From Flammeovirgaceae bacterium (GTDB taxonomy: Bacteria; Bacteroidota; Bacteroidia; Cytophagales; Cyclobacteriaceae): a stretch of DNA of 14,971 bases. The first letter of the stretch is position 1; each line of letters begins with the position of its first letter. This document shows, one piece after another, positions 6,728 to 13,979 of the stretch. The notes under the pieces were generated by a model. The model had not been told where the DNA came from. It saw nothing but the letters and a program-made list of their open reading frames with translations, and made no database searches. The stretch is from positions 1 through 14,971 of the forward strand of contig QIEB01000616.1 of NCBI GenBank assembly GCA_003229495.1. Direction: 5' to 3'. A program made the translations under genes and the position numbers.

Positions 6728-7754
6728 CATTCCCATACTCTTTCACGGTATCAATGAAACATCTTACAGCGTCTACCTTGGTGTCAGGATAAACTCCATG
6801 CCCCAAATTGGCGATGTATCGCTGAGATCCAAACTCCCGAATCATTTTTTTGGTGTGTTTTGTGATATCGGAAAATGATGCATACAACACACAAGGATCC
6901 AGGTTCCCTTGTAAAGTTTTATCCGGTCCCACTATTCGACGTGTTTTTTTTATGTCCATCTGCCAGTCCAGTCCGATGGTTTCGCAAGTCAGCTGTCCCA
7001 GTTCGGGTAGGGCGAATTGTGCTCCTTTGGCGAATACCGTAACAGGCGTCCGCTCAATAGCCCTGCAAATTTTTTGAATGTATGGCAGTGAGAATGTCAT
7101 ATATTGCTCTTTCGGAAGTATACCGGCCCAAGAATCGAAAATCTGTAACAGATCAACGCCGGCCTTAATTTGTGCCTTTAAGTATGCAATGGTGCTCGCA
7201 GTAATCTTCTCCAGAAGGGCATGAGACAGTTTTGGTTCTTGATACAGCATCCGTCTGGCTTTAGAAAAAGTTTTACTACCCGAGCCTTCCACCATGTAGG
7301 CAAAAACTGTCCAGGGAGCCCCTGCAAACCCGATTAACGGTACCCGGTTATTAAGTTCTTGTTTTGTCAGTCTGATTGCCTCTGTTACGTAATGCAGATC
7401 GGATTCAGGATCGGCAATTTTCAAGCGGTTCAGATCTTCAATTGAACCTATGGTTCGAGGGAAAAAGGGTCCTTTGTTTTCCACTAGTTCATAAGGGAGT
7501 CCCATTGCTTCAGGGACCACCAAAATATCCGAAAAAATAATCGCCGCATCTACCTTTAATATATCCACCGGCTGAATGGTAACTTCAGCAGCTAATTGCG
7601 GGGTTCGGACCAATTCTACGAAACCACTTAATTTCTCCCGAACTGCTCTGTACTCCGGCAAAATACGACCTGCCTGTCGCATCAACCAAACCGGGATGCG
7701 CGAAACAGGCTGGCCAGTAGCAGCTTTCAATATCAGATCGTTGCTCAATTGCAT
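6708..7754 (-). CDS. hemE: Uroporphyrinogen decarboxylase HemE
   Basis: 348 residues, normal for HemE, a cytosolic homodimer that removes four carboxyl groups from uroporphyrinogen III to give coproporphyrinogen III in haem synthesis. Marks: PVWLMRQAGRILPEYR (residues 21-36), with Arg26 and Arg30 binding substrate carboxylates; AAIIFSDILVVPEAMG (70-85), with Asp76, the key catalytic aspartate; GFAGAPWTVF; the FDSWAG segment; and the C-terminal NLGHGVYPDT with the conserved His. I chose the ATG at 7754 because homology begins there with MQLSNDLI; the open frame upstream to 7961 overlaps the serine dehydratase gene and shows no family resemblance. The last residues, GGTIEQ and stop, are encoded by the octamer repeat. 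Converges with the aminotransferase and diverges from the serine dehydratase gene. Confidence 0.96.
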   Translation of the reverse strand: MQLSNDLILKAATGQPVSRIPVWLMRQAGRILPEYRAVREKLSGFVELVRTPQLAAEVTIQPVDILKVDAAIIFSDILVVPEAMGLPYELVENKGPFFPRTIGSIEDLNRLKIADPESDLHYVTEAIRLTKQELNNRVPLIGFAGAPWTVFAYMVEGSGSKTFSKARRMLYQEPKLSHALLEKITASTIAYLKAQIKAGVDLLQIFDSWAGILPKEQYMTFSLPYIQKICRAIERTPVTVFAKGAQFALPELGQLTCETIGLDWQMDIKKTRRIVGPDKTLQGNLDPCVLYASFSDITKHTKKMIREFGSQRYIANLGHGVYPDTKVDAVRCFIDTVKEYGNGGTIEQ

Positions 7755-7758
7755 GCGC

Positions 7759-7791
7759 CAAAGATAACAGAAATAAGGAAACCAACGGAAA
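7759..7791 (-). promoter_or_regulatory. Possible hemE promoter with a very short or absent leader
   Basis: On the minus strand, TATCTTTG (7766-7759) is a perfect TAnnTTTG -7 box, and TTTC (7791-7788) sits 21 bp upstream, the same spacing as in the aminotransferase promoter. Only four bases separate the box from the hemE ATG, so transcription would start at or next to the start codon. Promoter function is inferred. Confidence 0.35.
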
Positions 7792-7862
7792 GTCTGTCCC
7801 GGTGAGGCTGCTGATTTCCCATACAGAATTTGTGTATCTTTATTCGACCAATTCAAATATTT

Positions 7863-8756
7863 ATGAGTCTTCTGTTCAACGATTTCAAAAGTTGGAAATC
7901 CCATTGTGATGCAGAGCAATTGCCGTTGTATCAACCGGTAGTTAAATATGAAATTGAGCAAAGAGGAGGCAACGAAAAGGAGATATGGGAGGGGCTTTTA
8001 CGTGCCTACAGGGTAATGAAGGAGGCCGTTCAGACCGGCCTTGAAGAAGAGATGAGTACCAAATCGGGCATGATAGAAAACGCAGGGAAAAAAGTATATC
8101 AGCACCCTACTCCAGTACTTTCTGATACCTTCCAGAAATTAGTGGCCAGGGCTCTTGCAGCCAAAGAGGTCAACTCATGTATGGGACGGGTAGTAGCCGC
8201 TCCTACTGCAGGAGCTTCAGGGATTTTACCGGGCACCTTGGTTACCTTGCAAGAAATCCACCATTTTGAAGATAAGAAGATTTTGGAATGCTTGCTGGTT
8301 GCTGCTGGTATTGCACTAATCATTGAACAAAATGCTTCATTAGCTGGCGCCGTTGGAGGTTGTCAGGCGGAAACCGGTAGTGCCGCGGCCATGGCTGCAG
8401 GGGCCATTGTTTATGCCTTGGAAGGCTCTGTGGACCAGGTTTTCAATGCCGTTGGTATAACCATTCAGTGTATGCTGGGCCTGGTGTGTGATCCAGTAGC
8501 TGGATTAGTGGAAGTTCCCTGCATCGTGCGAAATGCCAGTGCGTCAGCAATAGCCTATTCCTCAGCTCAAATGGCAATTGCTAATGTCAGTGGCATTATA
8601 CCCGTTGACGAGTGTGTACAGGCACTGGGAGAAGTAGGGCAAAGCTTGGAAGATCGCTACAAAGAAACAGCACTGGGAGGGTTGGCAGCTACTGCTACCG
8701 GAAAAAAAATTGCTGAAAAAATATTGATTAAGGACATTGACATCCTGCCGGATTAA
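7863..8756 (+). CDS. sdaAA: L-serine ammonia-lyase, iron-sulfur-dependent, alpha chain
   Basis: 297 residues, the catalytic alpha part of [4Fe-4S] L-serine dehydratase, which converts serine to pyruvate and ammonia. Key features are the glycine-rich block EVNSCMGRVVAAPTAGASG (residues 102-120), GGCQAETGSAAAM (165-177) and CDPVAGLVEVPC (209-220). Cys167, Cys209 and Cys220 have the spacing (42 and 11) of the three cluster ligands in characterised enzymes of this family; the fourth iron is left open for substrate. The start at 7863 (MSLLFNDFKSW) is where family similarity begins; the in-frame ATG at 7830 adds an 11-residue extension with no support. No beta chain gene is in the window; it may be elsewhere, or the alpha chain may work with an unlinked partner. 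Its stop overlaps that of the convergent membrane-protein gene. A TATCTTTA at 7835-7842 may be part of its promoter. Confidence 0.93.
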   Translation: MSLLFNDFKSWKSHCDAEQLPLYQPVVKYEIEQRGGNEKEIWEGLLRAYRVMKEAVQTGLEEEMSTKSGMIENAGKKVYQHPTPVLSDTFQKLVARALAAKEVNSCMGRVVAAPTAGASGILPGTLVTLQEIHHFEDKKILECLLVAAGIALIIEQNASLAGAVGGCQAETGSAAAMAAGAIVYALEGSVDQVFNAVGITIQCMLGLVCDPVAGLVEVPCIVRNASASAIAYSSAQMAIANVSGIIPVDECVQALGEVGQSLEDRYKETALGGLAATATGKKIAEKILIKDIDILPD

Positions 8757-9187
8757 ACCACCACCTTGGCGATTTTACTCAAGGTTATGGACCAAAAAAT
8801 CGCACTAAAGAACATGTAGATTAAAACTTTCCCCCTGGGGCTGCCCATGGCTGTGACCAAAATAGTACCGATGATGGGAGTAAACAAGACCGGGGTCAGG
8901 AATGTAACACCAATTACTCCAAACTTCTTCCAAAGGTACATGAAGTGCTTATTGATGCCCCTCTTATCTTTGACATAATTTATCAAACGAGTTATCCGTG
9001 GATATCCGGTGTGTTCACCTATGAGAGAAAATATCAACACACTGGTCATCATGCCTAAAACACTAAATACTACCGTCCAAATTGTAGGCATGCCAATAGC
9101 CACACCTATTGGAGGTCCAACCATGAACTTTGTCATACCAAGCAGATATACCGAAATGTATTTTATAATATCAGAGAACATGAACAC
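8753..9187 (-). CDS. Small integral membrane protein, possibly small multidrug-export family
   Basis: 144 residues with about four hydrophobic segments: IIKYISVYLLGMTKFMVGPP, then GMPTIWTVVFSVLGMMTSVL, later VTFLTPVLFTPIIGTILV and the C-terminal VLIYMFFSAIFWSITLSKI. A basic cytoplasmic loop (YVKDKRGINKHFMYLWKK) lies between the two pairs. The layout and the F-L-T-P-x-L-F-T-P-I-x-G-T motif recall the family often named small multidrug export protein, whose function is poorly established, so the name should not be read as proof of drug transport. The start overlaps the end of the CaCA antiporter gene by 17 bp (ATG at 9187, or 9181), suggesting translational coupling. The stop shares TTAA with the serine dehydratase stop on the other strand. 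Confidence 0.75.
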   Translation of the reverse strand: MFMFSDIIKYISVYLLGMTKFMVGPPIGVAIGMPTIWTVVFSVLGMMTSVLIFSLIGEHTGYPRITRLINYVKDKRGINKHFMYLWKKFGVIGVTFLTPVLFTPIIGTILVTAMGSPRGKVLIYMFFSAIFWSITLSKIAKVVV

Positions 9188-10139
9188 TTGTGCTTAACAC
9201 TTTAAAGGTATAGAAACCATATATCAATAATAATACGAACCCTTCGTATCTGCCGATCTGTCTTTGATGGACCATCATTGGCAGGATTAATAAAGTAACC
9301 CCCAGCATCCAAATCATATCGACGTTTAGAAATATATCACTCACCTCGATTTCCTTGATTATGCTGGTAATTCCTAAAATTGACAGGATGTTGAAAATAT
9401 TTGACCCCATCAAGTTTCCCAGAGCTAAATCTGTTTGATCTTTGAAAGACGCAATTGAAGCAGTGACCAGTTCAGGTAAACTTGTACCCAGTGCCAACAC
9501 GGTAATACCTATCACTCTTTCACTAACGCCAAAGTGAAGTGCCAAATGCTTCCCTGCCTCTACAAACCAATCGGACCCATAATATAGCCCGAAGCACCCG
9601 AGTATTATTAAAACGATATCCTTATATAAAAGTTTCCGGCTGGAGTACTTTGATGACTCTTTGTAGTCTTCGCGACTGATTTTATTATTCTCTTTTCTGG
9701 ATTTGACTATTACAAAAGCAGTATATCCAATTAGTAAGGTAATGAATAACACACCCTCAAACGATTTGAGCAATCCTTCCCTGACCAAAAAATATAATAA
9801 GACAGAGCTCCCCATGGTCATAGGCCAATCTATCTTAATGCTATCGGAGTTCACTTCTATTGGTCGTATTATGGCCGCCACTCCCAGCACCAGGGCCAGA
9901 TTACAGATATTGGAACCGATAACATTACCCATGGTCAAATCCGGACTACCGGAAAGTGCAGCATTTATACTTACAAGAAGCTCAGGCGAACTAGTGCCAA
10001 ACGCTACAATTGTTAGTCCCACCACCAGCGGGGAAATTCTCATGCGCAAAGCTAAATTTGCAGAACCCTTAACTAAAAAATTCCCTCCCAAGACCAGTAA
10101 AAAGAGTCCGGCAAAAAGATAAAGCAGGTGATAAGCCAT
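9171..10139 (-). CDS. Calcium/sodium antiporter, CaCA family (YrbG-like)
   Basis: 322 residues with about ten transmembrane helices and the two inverted alpha-repeats of the cation/Ca2+ exchanger superfamily. Repeat 1: GTSSPELLVS (residues 48-57) and GNVIGSNICN (71-80). Repeat 2: GTSLPELVTA (218-227) and GNLMGSNIFN (241-250). The paired acidic residues (the Glu of each PEL) and the Asn/Ser positions are the ion-binding residues in structures of this family. A charged cytoplasmic loop, KSRKENNKISREDYKESSK (146-164), links the halves. Likely role: Ca2+ efflux driven by Na+ or H+ entry; the counter-ion cannot be read from sequence. Lies 12 bp after upp and overlaps the next membrane-protein gene, so the three probably form one leftward operon. 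Confidence 0.93.
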   Translation of the reverse strand: MAYHLLYLFAGLFLLVLGGNFLVKGSANLALRMRISPLVVGLTIVAFGTSSPELLVSINAALSGSPDLTMGNVIGSNICNLALVLGVAAIIRPIEVNSDSIKIDWPMTMGSSVLLYFLVREGLLKSFEGVLFITLLIGYTAFVIVKSRKENNKISREDYKESSKYSSRKLLYKDIVLIILGCFGLYYGSDWFVEAGKHLALHFGVSERVIGITVLALGTSLPELVTASIASFKDQTDLALGNLMGSNIFNILSILGITSIIKEIEVSDIFLNVDMIWMLGVTLLILPMMVHQRQIGRYEGFVLLLIYGFYTFKVLSTSVHVL

Positions 10140-10151
10140 ACAGCTGTTTAT

Positions 10152-10808
10152 TCAAATTTTATTTCCAAACAGTAAGTCTCCGGCGTCGCCCAACCCGGGT
10201 ATAATATAACCTTTCTGATTCAAGCCTTCGTCCACCGCACCCACCCATAATTTATATGGCACTTTGATTGATTGCTTAAGATTCTCAATCCCCTCAGGTG
10301 ACGCAATGGCGAATACCAAATGGAGCATTTTCGGAGTACACTTTTCTAGGATTAACTCCAAAGAAGCTATAATTGATTTACCAGTAGCCAGCATTGGGTC
10401 CACCACCACCAAATCTTTGCCATCAAATGGTGCAATGGAATGATATCCCAATGCTACCTCAATATCCTCTTTCTTTCCTTCTATCCGGTGAGCTCCTATG
10501 AATCCGCAATCAGACTGATCAAAAAATACTTGAAAGCCTTCTAAAAAGGGTAACCCGGCTCGAATTATAGTAAATAAAACTGGCTGTTCCTGTATCACAT
10601 TGATGGAGCTCCGTCCCAGTACCGTGTCAATTTTAATTGGTTTATACTCTAGGCCTTTGGATAATTCATACGCCATTATCTGTCCCAATTTTACCAGGTT
10701 CCTTCTAAACTGTCCCTTGTTCAATTGGAATTCTCTTTCACGGAGCTCTAAAAAAATTTGATTGGCTATGGAATTTACAGCGTTCAAGACAAAGATACTC
10801 TGCTGCAT
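10152..10808 (-). CDS. upp: Uracil phosphoribosyltransferase
   Basis: 218 residues, typical for Upp, which makes UMP from uracil and PRPP in pyrimidine salvage. Signs: FRRNLVKLGQIMAYELSK (34-51); FTIIRAGLPFLEGF (79-92); the PRPP loop VVVDPMLATGKSI (134-146); and the C-terminal uracil-binding PGLGDAGDLLFG (204-215), diagnostic of Upp over other phosphoribosyltransferases. The N-terminus MQQSIFVLNAVNSIANQIFL aligns with the usual start, so the ATG at 10808 is well supported. First gene of a leftward run with the CaCA antiporter and the small membrane protein. Its promoter is not clear. Confidence 0.95.
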   Translation of the reverse strand: MQQSIFVLNAVNSIANQIFLELREREFQLNKGQFRRNLVKLGQIMAYELSKGLEYKPIKIDTVLGRSSINVIQEQPVLFTIIRAGLPFLEGFQVFFDQSDCGFIGAHRIEGKKEDIEVALGYHSIAPFDGKDLVVVDPMLATGKSIIASLELILEKCTPKMLHLVFAIASPEGIENLKQSIKVPYKLWVGAVDEGLNQKGYIIPGLGDAGDLLFGNKI

Positions 10809-11104
10809 AATCTTTTAACCAATCAGGGTTGAATTTCTTTTTGAGAATTTTTTGATAAAAGTAATAATTAAATCCCTTTTTTTGCCTTGAATTCAGTTTT
10901 TGTAATGAGGGCCCCCTAACAGGGCTCATTGATAGTACTAAAGCTAAATACTCAAATCGAACCCTGGGTAACCAACTATGTAAGAATTTTCAGGAATCTG
11001 TCCAATATTGAGTTATTAAACTAATCGTTTGGAAGTCATGCCCCTGCTGTAGAATATCGAATCGCCCACTTTGTAAGCTAGATAGATTTCGGTGCGATTA
11101 CAAA
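10809..11104. other. Gene-free gap between divergent upp and hpt
   Basis: No convincing gene on either strand. The gap is AT-rich. It holds one imperfect hairpin: ATGAG (10905-10909) pairs with CTCAT (10925-10929) and CCCT (10914-10917) with AGGG (10921-10924), around a 3-nt loop with a 4-nt one-sided bulge. It has no T tract in either direction. It may be a leader structure of upp, but nothing proves it. Short frames here lack family resemblance. Confidence 0.4.
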
Positions 11105-11136
11105 TGTGCATTGTTTTCATATAATCCCTATATTTG
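11105..11136 (+). promoter_or_regulatory. Probable promoter of the hpt-adk-obgE run
   Basis: TATATTTG at 11129-11136 is a perfect Bacteroidota -7 box (TAnnTTTG). The best -33 candidate at proper spacing is a weak TGTG at 11105-11108 (20-bp spacer). The hpt ATG follows at 11169, giving a leader of about 27 nt. Confidence 0.45.
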
Positions 11137-11168
11137 CCAGCCATATAGACCGGAAATATCCCCAGATC

Positions 11169-11682
11169 ATGATCGTTCACGGCAAGGAATTTGAAACATA
11201 TATCAGCTACGAAAGTATTATAGAAAGAACCAAGCAAATTGCTGATCGGATCAATCTCGACTATGCTGATAAAACACCATTATTTCTAGGAGTTCTCAAT
11301 GGAGTTTTCATTGAAGGGGATTGCATTACCTGTTGAAATTTCATTTATTAAGATTTCTTCATATCAGGGTACCACCAGTACCGACAACATCAAGGAACTA
11401 ATCGGACTTAAGGAGAACATTAAAGACAAAGACATCATCATTATTGAGGATATAATTGATACCGGTGAAACCATCACCCATGTTGTCAAAAAGTTACAGG
11501 AACTTGAACCGCGGTCGCTGGAAATTGCCACATTATTGTTAAAGCCTGAGGTGTTCAATAAAAACATACCACTTAAATATGTTGGTTTCAATATCCCACA
11601 CAAATTTGTGATTGGATATGGCCTTGATTATAACGGTCAGGGCAGAAATTTAAAAGATATTTATCAAATAAAGGAGTTATAA
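11169..11682 (+). pseudogene. hpt: Hypoxanthine phosphoribosyltransferase, broken by a small internal deletion
   Basis: The N-terminal frame begins MIVHGKEFETYISYESII and runs through KTPLFLGVLNGVFI, then leaves the family pattern and stops at 11334-11336. The rest is one base over, from about 11315: LKGIALPVEISFIKISSYQG, the PRPP loop IIIIEDIIDTGETI, and the C-terminus VIGYGLDYNGQGRNLKDIY, ending at 11682. Relatives have six residues of the type MFTADL between GVF and (L/M)KGI. Their absence plus the frame change fits a loss of about 17 bp near 11312-11318. Hpt makes IMP and GMP from hypoxanthine and guanine with PRPP. Here the helix after the pyrophosphate-binding loop is missing and the frame broken, so the enzyme should be dead unless this is an assembly error. 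An ATG at 11299 could restart the C-terminal part. First gene of the run hpt-adk-obgE. Confidence 0.8.
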
Positions 11683-11700
11683 ATGCCATGAACGATTGCA

Positions 11701-12294
11701 ATGCAAAAACTATTAAATATAGTGCTTTTCGGACCGCCAGGTGCAGGTAAAGGTACACAAAGTGAACGTGTAATCAGTCGATACCACTTAACCCACATTT
11801 CCACGGGAGATCTTTTTCGGAAGCACCTGGGTGAGGGTACAGTACTGGGCCTGGAGGCGCAAAGATATATGGATCATGGAAAGCTGGTTCCCGATGAAAT
11901 TGTTATTGGTATGGTTGAAGAAAAGATCAATAGCACAGCTGACACCAATGGATTCATTTTTGACGGTTTTCCAAGAACAGTACTTCAAGCCAAGGTTCTT
12001 GATAAGTTGCTGAAATTGGCTAAAGGATCTATTTCGGTAATGATCTTGCTGAAAGTACCGGAAGATGAACTCAAGAGCCGGTTGCGTCTCAGGGCAAAAA
12101 TATCTGGGAGAACCGACGACCAAGATGAGGGAAAAATTCAGACCAGAATTACCGAGTATAAGGACAAGACCCTGCCGGTGGCCTCGTACTATAATCAACA
12201 GGAAAAACTTGTCACTATTGACGGTGTTGGATCCATGGATGAGATCTTCAGTAAGGTTTGCACTGTTCTCGATCCCCTCTATGAATCGTCATAA
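11701..12294 (+). CDS. adk: Adenylate kinase
   Basis: 197 residues, a cytosolic kinase that interconverts ATP + AMP and 2 ADP. P-loop GPPGAGKGT (residues 11-19); AMP-binding HISTGDLFRK (32-41); IFDGFPRT (86-93) with the conserved Arg; and a lid segment SGRTDDQDEGKIQTRI (135-150). The lid is the short, non-zinc form, as in AK1-type enzymes and many Bacteroidota. Starts 18 bp after the hpt stop and is followed 12 bp later by obgE, so the three likely form one transcript. No disabling change is seen. Confidence 0.96.
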   Translation: MQKLLNIVLFGPPGAGKGTQSERVISRYHLTHISTGDLFRKHLGEGTVLGLEAQRYMDHGKLVPDEIVIGMVEEKINSTADTNGFIFDGFPRTVLQAKVLDKLLKLAKGSISVMILLKVPEDELKSRLRLRAKISGRTDDQDEGKIQTRITEYKDKTLPVASYYNQQEKLVTIDGVGSMDEIFSKVCTVLDPLYESS

Positions 12295-12306
12295 TGTTCT
12301 GATATT

Positions 12307-13296
12307 GTGGCTTCCTCTAATTTTATTGATCACGTAAAAGTCTGTACCCGCTCCGGTGCTGGTGGAGCAGGTTCGGCACACTTCCGGAGAGAAAAGCATG
12401 TCCCGAAAGGTGGACCGGACGGTGGGGACGGTGGAAGAGGAGGCAATATTATATTGGAGGGTAATCGGCAACTGTGGACCTTGCTACACCTACGCTATAA
12501 AAAACATGCTATCGCCAGAAATGGAGGGCCAGGAGCTGGTAGCGGGAAAACAGGTGCTCAGGGGAAAGACATAATCCTGCAGGTACCACTCGGTACTGTG
12601 GCCAAATCAGCTGAAACTGGTGCGACAATTGCCGAAATTACAGAACCAGGTAAACAACATGTTATTAATTCAGGAGGCCGTGGAGGTCTGGGAAATATAC
12701 ATTTTAAATCCTCTACCAATCAGTCGCCAAGATACGCACAGCCAGGGGAATCTGGCAAAGAAGAGTGGGTAATTCTTGAACTGAAGTTACTTGCTGATGT
12801 CGGATTGGTGGGATTCCCAAATGCTGGGAAATCCACTTTATTATCCACTATTACTGCTGCCAAACCGGAAATCGCAGACTATCCTTTTACTACACTAGTG
12901 CCCAATTTGGGAGTGGTTGCTTATCGAGATCATAGATCGTTTGTAATGGCCGACATTCCTGGTATAATCGAGGGCGCTTCAGAAGGTAAAGGCTTAGGAC
13001 TTCGATTTCTTAGGCATATCGAACGGAACAGTGTGCTGTTATTTATCATACCAGCTGACTCTCCCGACATTGTAAATGAATTTACGGTACTTCTGCAAGA
13101 GCTTCAGCGATACAATCCGGAACTTTTGGACAAAAAACGCCTACTTGCAATTACTAAAAGTGATCTACTGGATGAAGAACTCCGTAATGAGATTACTGAA
13201 GAACTGTCACTGCCTTTACCATATGTTTTTATATCCTCGGTATTAAATCAAGGTTTGGAGCAGCTCAATGACATGATCTGGAACGCACTACACTAA
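12307..13296 (+). CDS. obgE: GTPase Obg (CgtA)
   Basis: 329 residues starting with GTG, where family similarity begins (NFIDHVKV). The N-terminal glycine-rich Obg fold includes GGPDGGDGGRGGNIIL (residues 35-50), RNGGPGAGSGKTGAQGKD (71-88) and GGRGGLGN (123-130). The G domain has G1 GFPNAGKS (169-176), G2 YPFTTLVPN (192-200), G3 DIPG (216-219), G4 as TKSD rather than the textbook NKxD, and an SS-type G5 near the end. It lacks the extra C-terminal acidic or OCT domain of some species. Obg binds the large ribosomal subunit and links ribosome maturation to (p)ppGpp levels. The G4 Asn-to-Thr change could alter nucleotide affinity; similar variants are, as I recall, usual in Bacteroidota. Confidence 0.96.
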   Translation: MASSNFIDHVKVCTRSGAGGAGSAHFRREKHVPKGGPDGGDGGRGGNIILEGNRQLWTLLHLRYKKHAIARNGGPGAGSGKTGAQGKDIILQVPLGTVAKSAETGATIAEITEPGKQHVINSGGRGGLGNIHFKSSTNQSPRYAQPGESGKEEWVILELKLLADVGLVGFPNAGKSTLLSTITAAKPEIADYPFTTLVPNLGVVAYRDHRSFVMADIPGIIEGASEGKGLGLRFLRHIERNSVLLFIIPADSPDIVNEFTVLLQELQRYNPELLDKKRLLAITKSDLLDEELRNEITEELSLPLPYVFISSVLNQGLEQLNDMIWNALH

Positions 13297-13337
13297 GATA
13301 CCTCCTTAAAAAGTGTCATTATGTCATAATTAGAGGT

Positions 13338-13353
13338 TTGGCAAAAAAATTGT
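13338..13353 (+). promoter_or_regulatory. Sigma-54-like (-24/-12) promoter candidate for grpE-dnaJ
   Basis: TTGGCAAAAAAATTGT lines up with the sigma-54 consensus TTGGCACG-N4-TTGC with exact -24/-12 spacing. The invariant GG of the -24 element is kept; the GC of the -12 element reads GT. Transcription would start about 12 bp further on, leaving ~25 nt before the ATG at 13391. Just upstream are two TGTCAT words 8 bp apart (13314-13319 and 13322-13327), a possible activator site though close for an enhancer. No CIRCE element and no clean TAnnTTTG box were found (AATCTTTG at 13368-13375 has one mismatch and poor -33 spacing). Confidence 0.4.
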
Positions 13354-13390
13354 GTCAAGAAAGTAAGAATCTTTGAATTTAAGCGAAAAA

Positions 13391-13975
13391 ATGAAAGAAG
13401 AACCGATTGACGGTGCCGAGGTGCCTAACCAGACAGATAATAATTCGGAAAAAACCAATGAAAACCATCAACCAGAGGTAAACGAAGGTAGTGAAGGGCC
13501 TGAAGAGACAACAGAGAATGAACAAACAGATATAGAAAAACTAACTTTTGAATTGGCTGAGTCTAAGGACAAGCATTTAAGGTTGTATTCTGAATTCGAA
13601 AATTTTCGACGTAGGACCGCCAAAGAAAGGCTGGAATTAATAAGCTTTGCCAGTGCTGATTTGATGATTGCTTTGCTACCAGTTCTTGACGACTTTGAAA
13701 GGGCCAGAGAGGCTGCTGAAAAGGCAAAGTCAAATATTGAGTGGGAGGGGATGAATCTTATATACCAGAAGCTGCTAAAGGAGCTGAAAAGCAATGGTCT
13801 GAAGCCAATGGAGGACCTTGAAGGTAAAAGTTTTGATGCCGAAGTTCACGAGGCAATTTCACAGATTCCCGCTCCCAAGAAAAAACTAAAAAACCGAATC
13901 GTTCATGTAGTAGAAAAAGGATACTATCTTAATAGCAAAGTGATACGATATGCAAAAGTTGTAATTGGAACCTGA
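13391..13975 (+). CDS. grpE: Nucleotide exchange factor GrpE
   Basis: 194 residues. GrpE releases ADP from DnaK and works with DnaJ in the Hsp70 cycle. A disordered acidic N-terminus (about 1-50, rich in E, N, Q) is followed by the long dimer helix with KLTFELAESKDKHLRLYSEF and then the conserved ENFRRRTAKERLE. The C-terminal beta domain contains DAEVHEAI and ends VVEKGYYLNSKVIRYAKVVI, the family's hallmark. I chose the ATG at 13391 over a TTG at 13373 that adds six residues. Only 4 bp separate its stop from dnaJ, a clear operon. dnaK is not in the window. A sigma-54-like site lies upstream. Confidence 0.95.
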   Translation: MKEEPIDGAEVPNQTDNNSEKTNENHQPEVNEGSEGPEETTENEQTDIEKLTFELAESKDKHLRLYSEFENFRRRTAKERLELISFASADLMIALLPVLDDFERAREAAEKAKSNIEWEGMNLIYQKLLKELKSNGLKPMEDLEGKSFDAEVHEAISQIPAPKKKLKNRIVHVVEKGYYLNSKVIRYAKVVIGT

Positions 13976-13979
13976 AAAG

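Noticed and set aside
6687..6878. A plus-strand frame rich in FYCSIVLL through the octamer array
   Set aside because: It is the translation of the tandem repeat and then of the hemE antisense strand; no independent support.
7835..7842. TATCTTTA as a -7 box for the serine dehydratase gene
   Set aside because: It has one mismatch to TAnnTTTG and no -33 element at 19-21 bp; mentioned in the gene entry but not called.
10738..10929. A 63-codon minus-strand frame upstream of and overlapping upp
   Set aside because: It is lysine/aromatic-rich, as AT-rich intergenic DNA tends to give, runs out of frame into a solid upp start, and has no family resemblance.
10905..10929. Hairpin in the upp-hpt gap as a terminator or riboswitch
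   Set aside because: No T tract follows on either strand, the stem has a 4-nt bulge, and no known riboswitch core is visible. Described only as part of the gap.
11016..11237. A 73-codon minus-strand frame opposite the hpt 5' end (with GKYRDYMKTMHICNRTEIYL)
   Set aside because: It overlaps the hpt start and its probable promoter on the other strand, resembles no family I know, and has no promoter of its own. Treated as chance.
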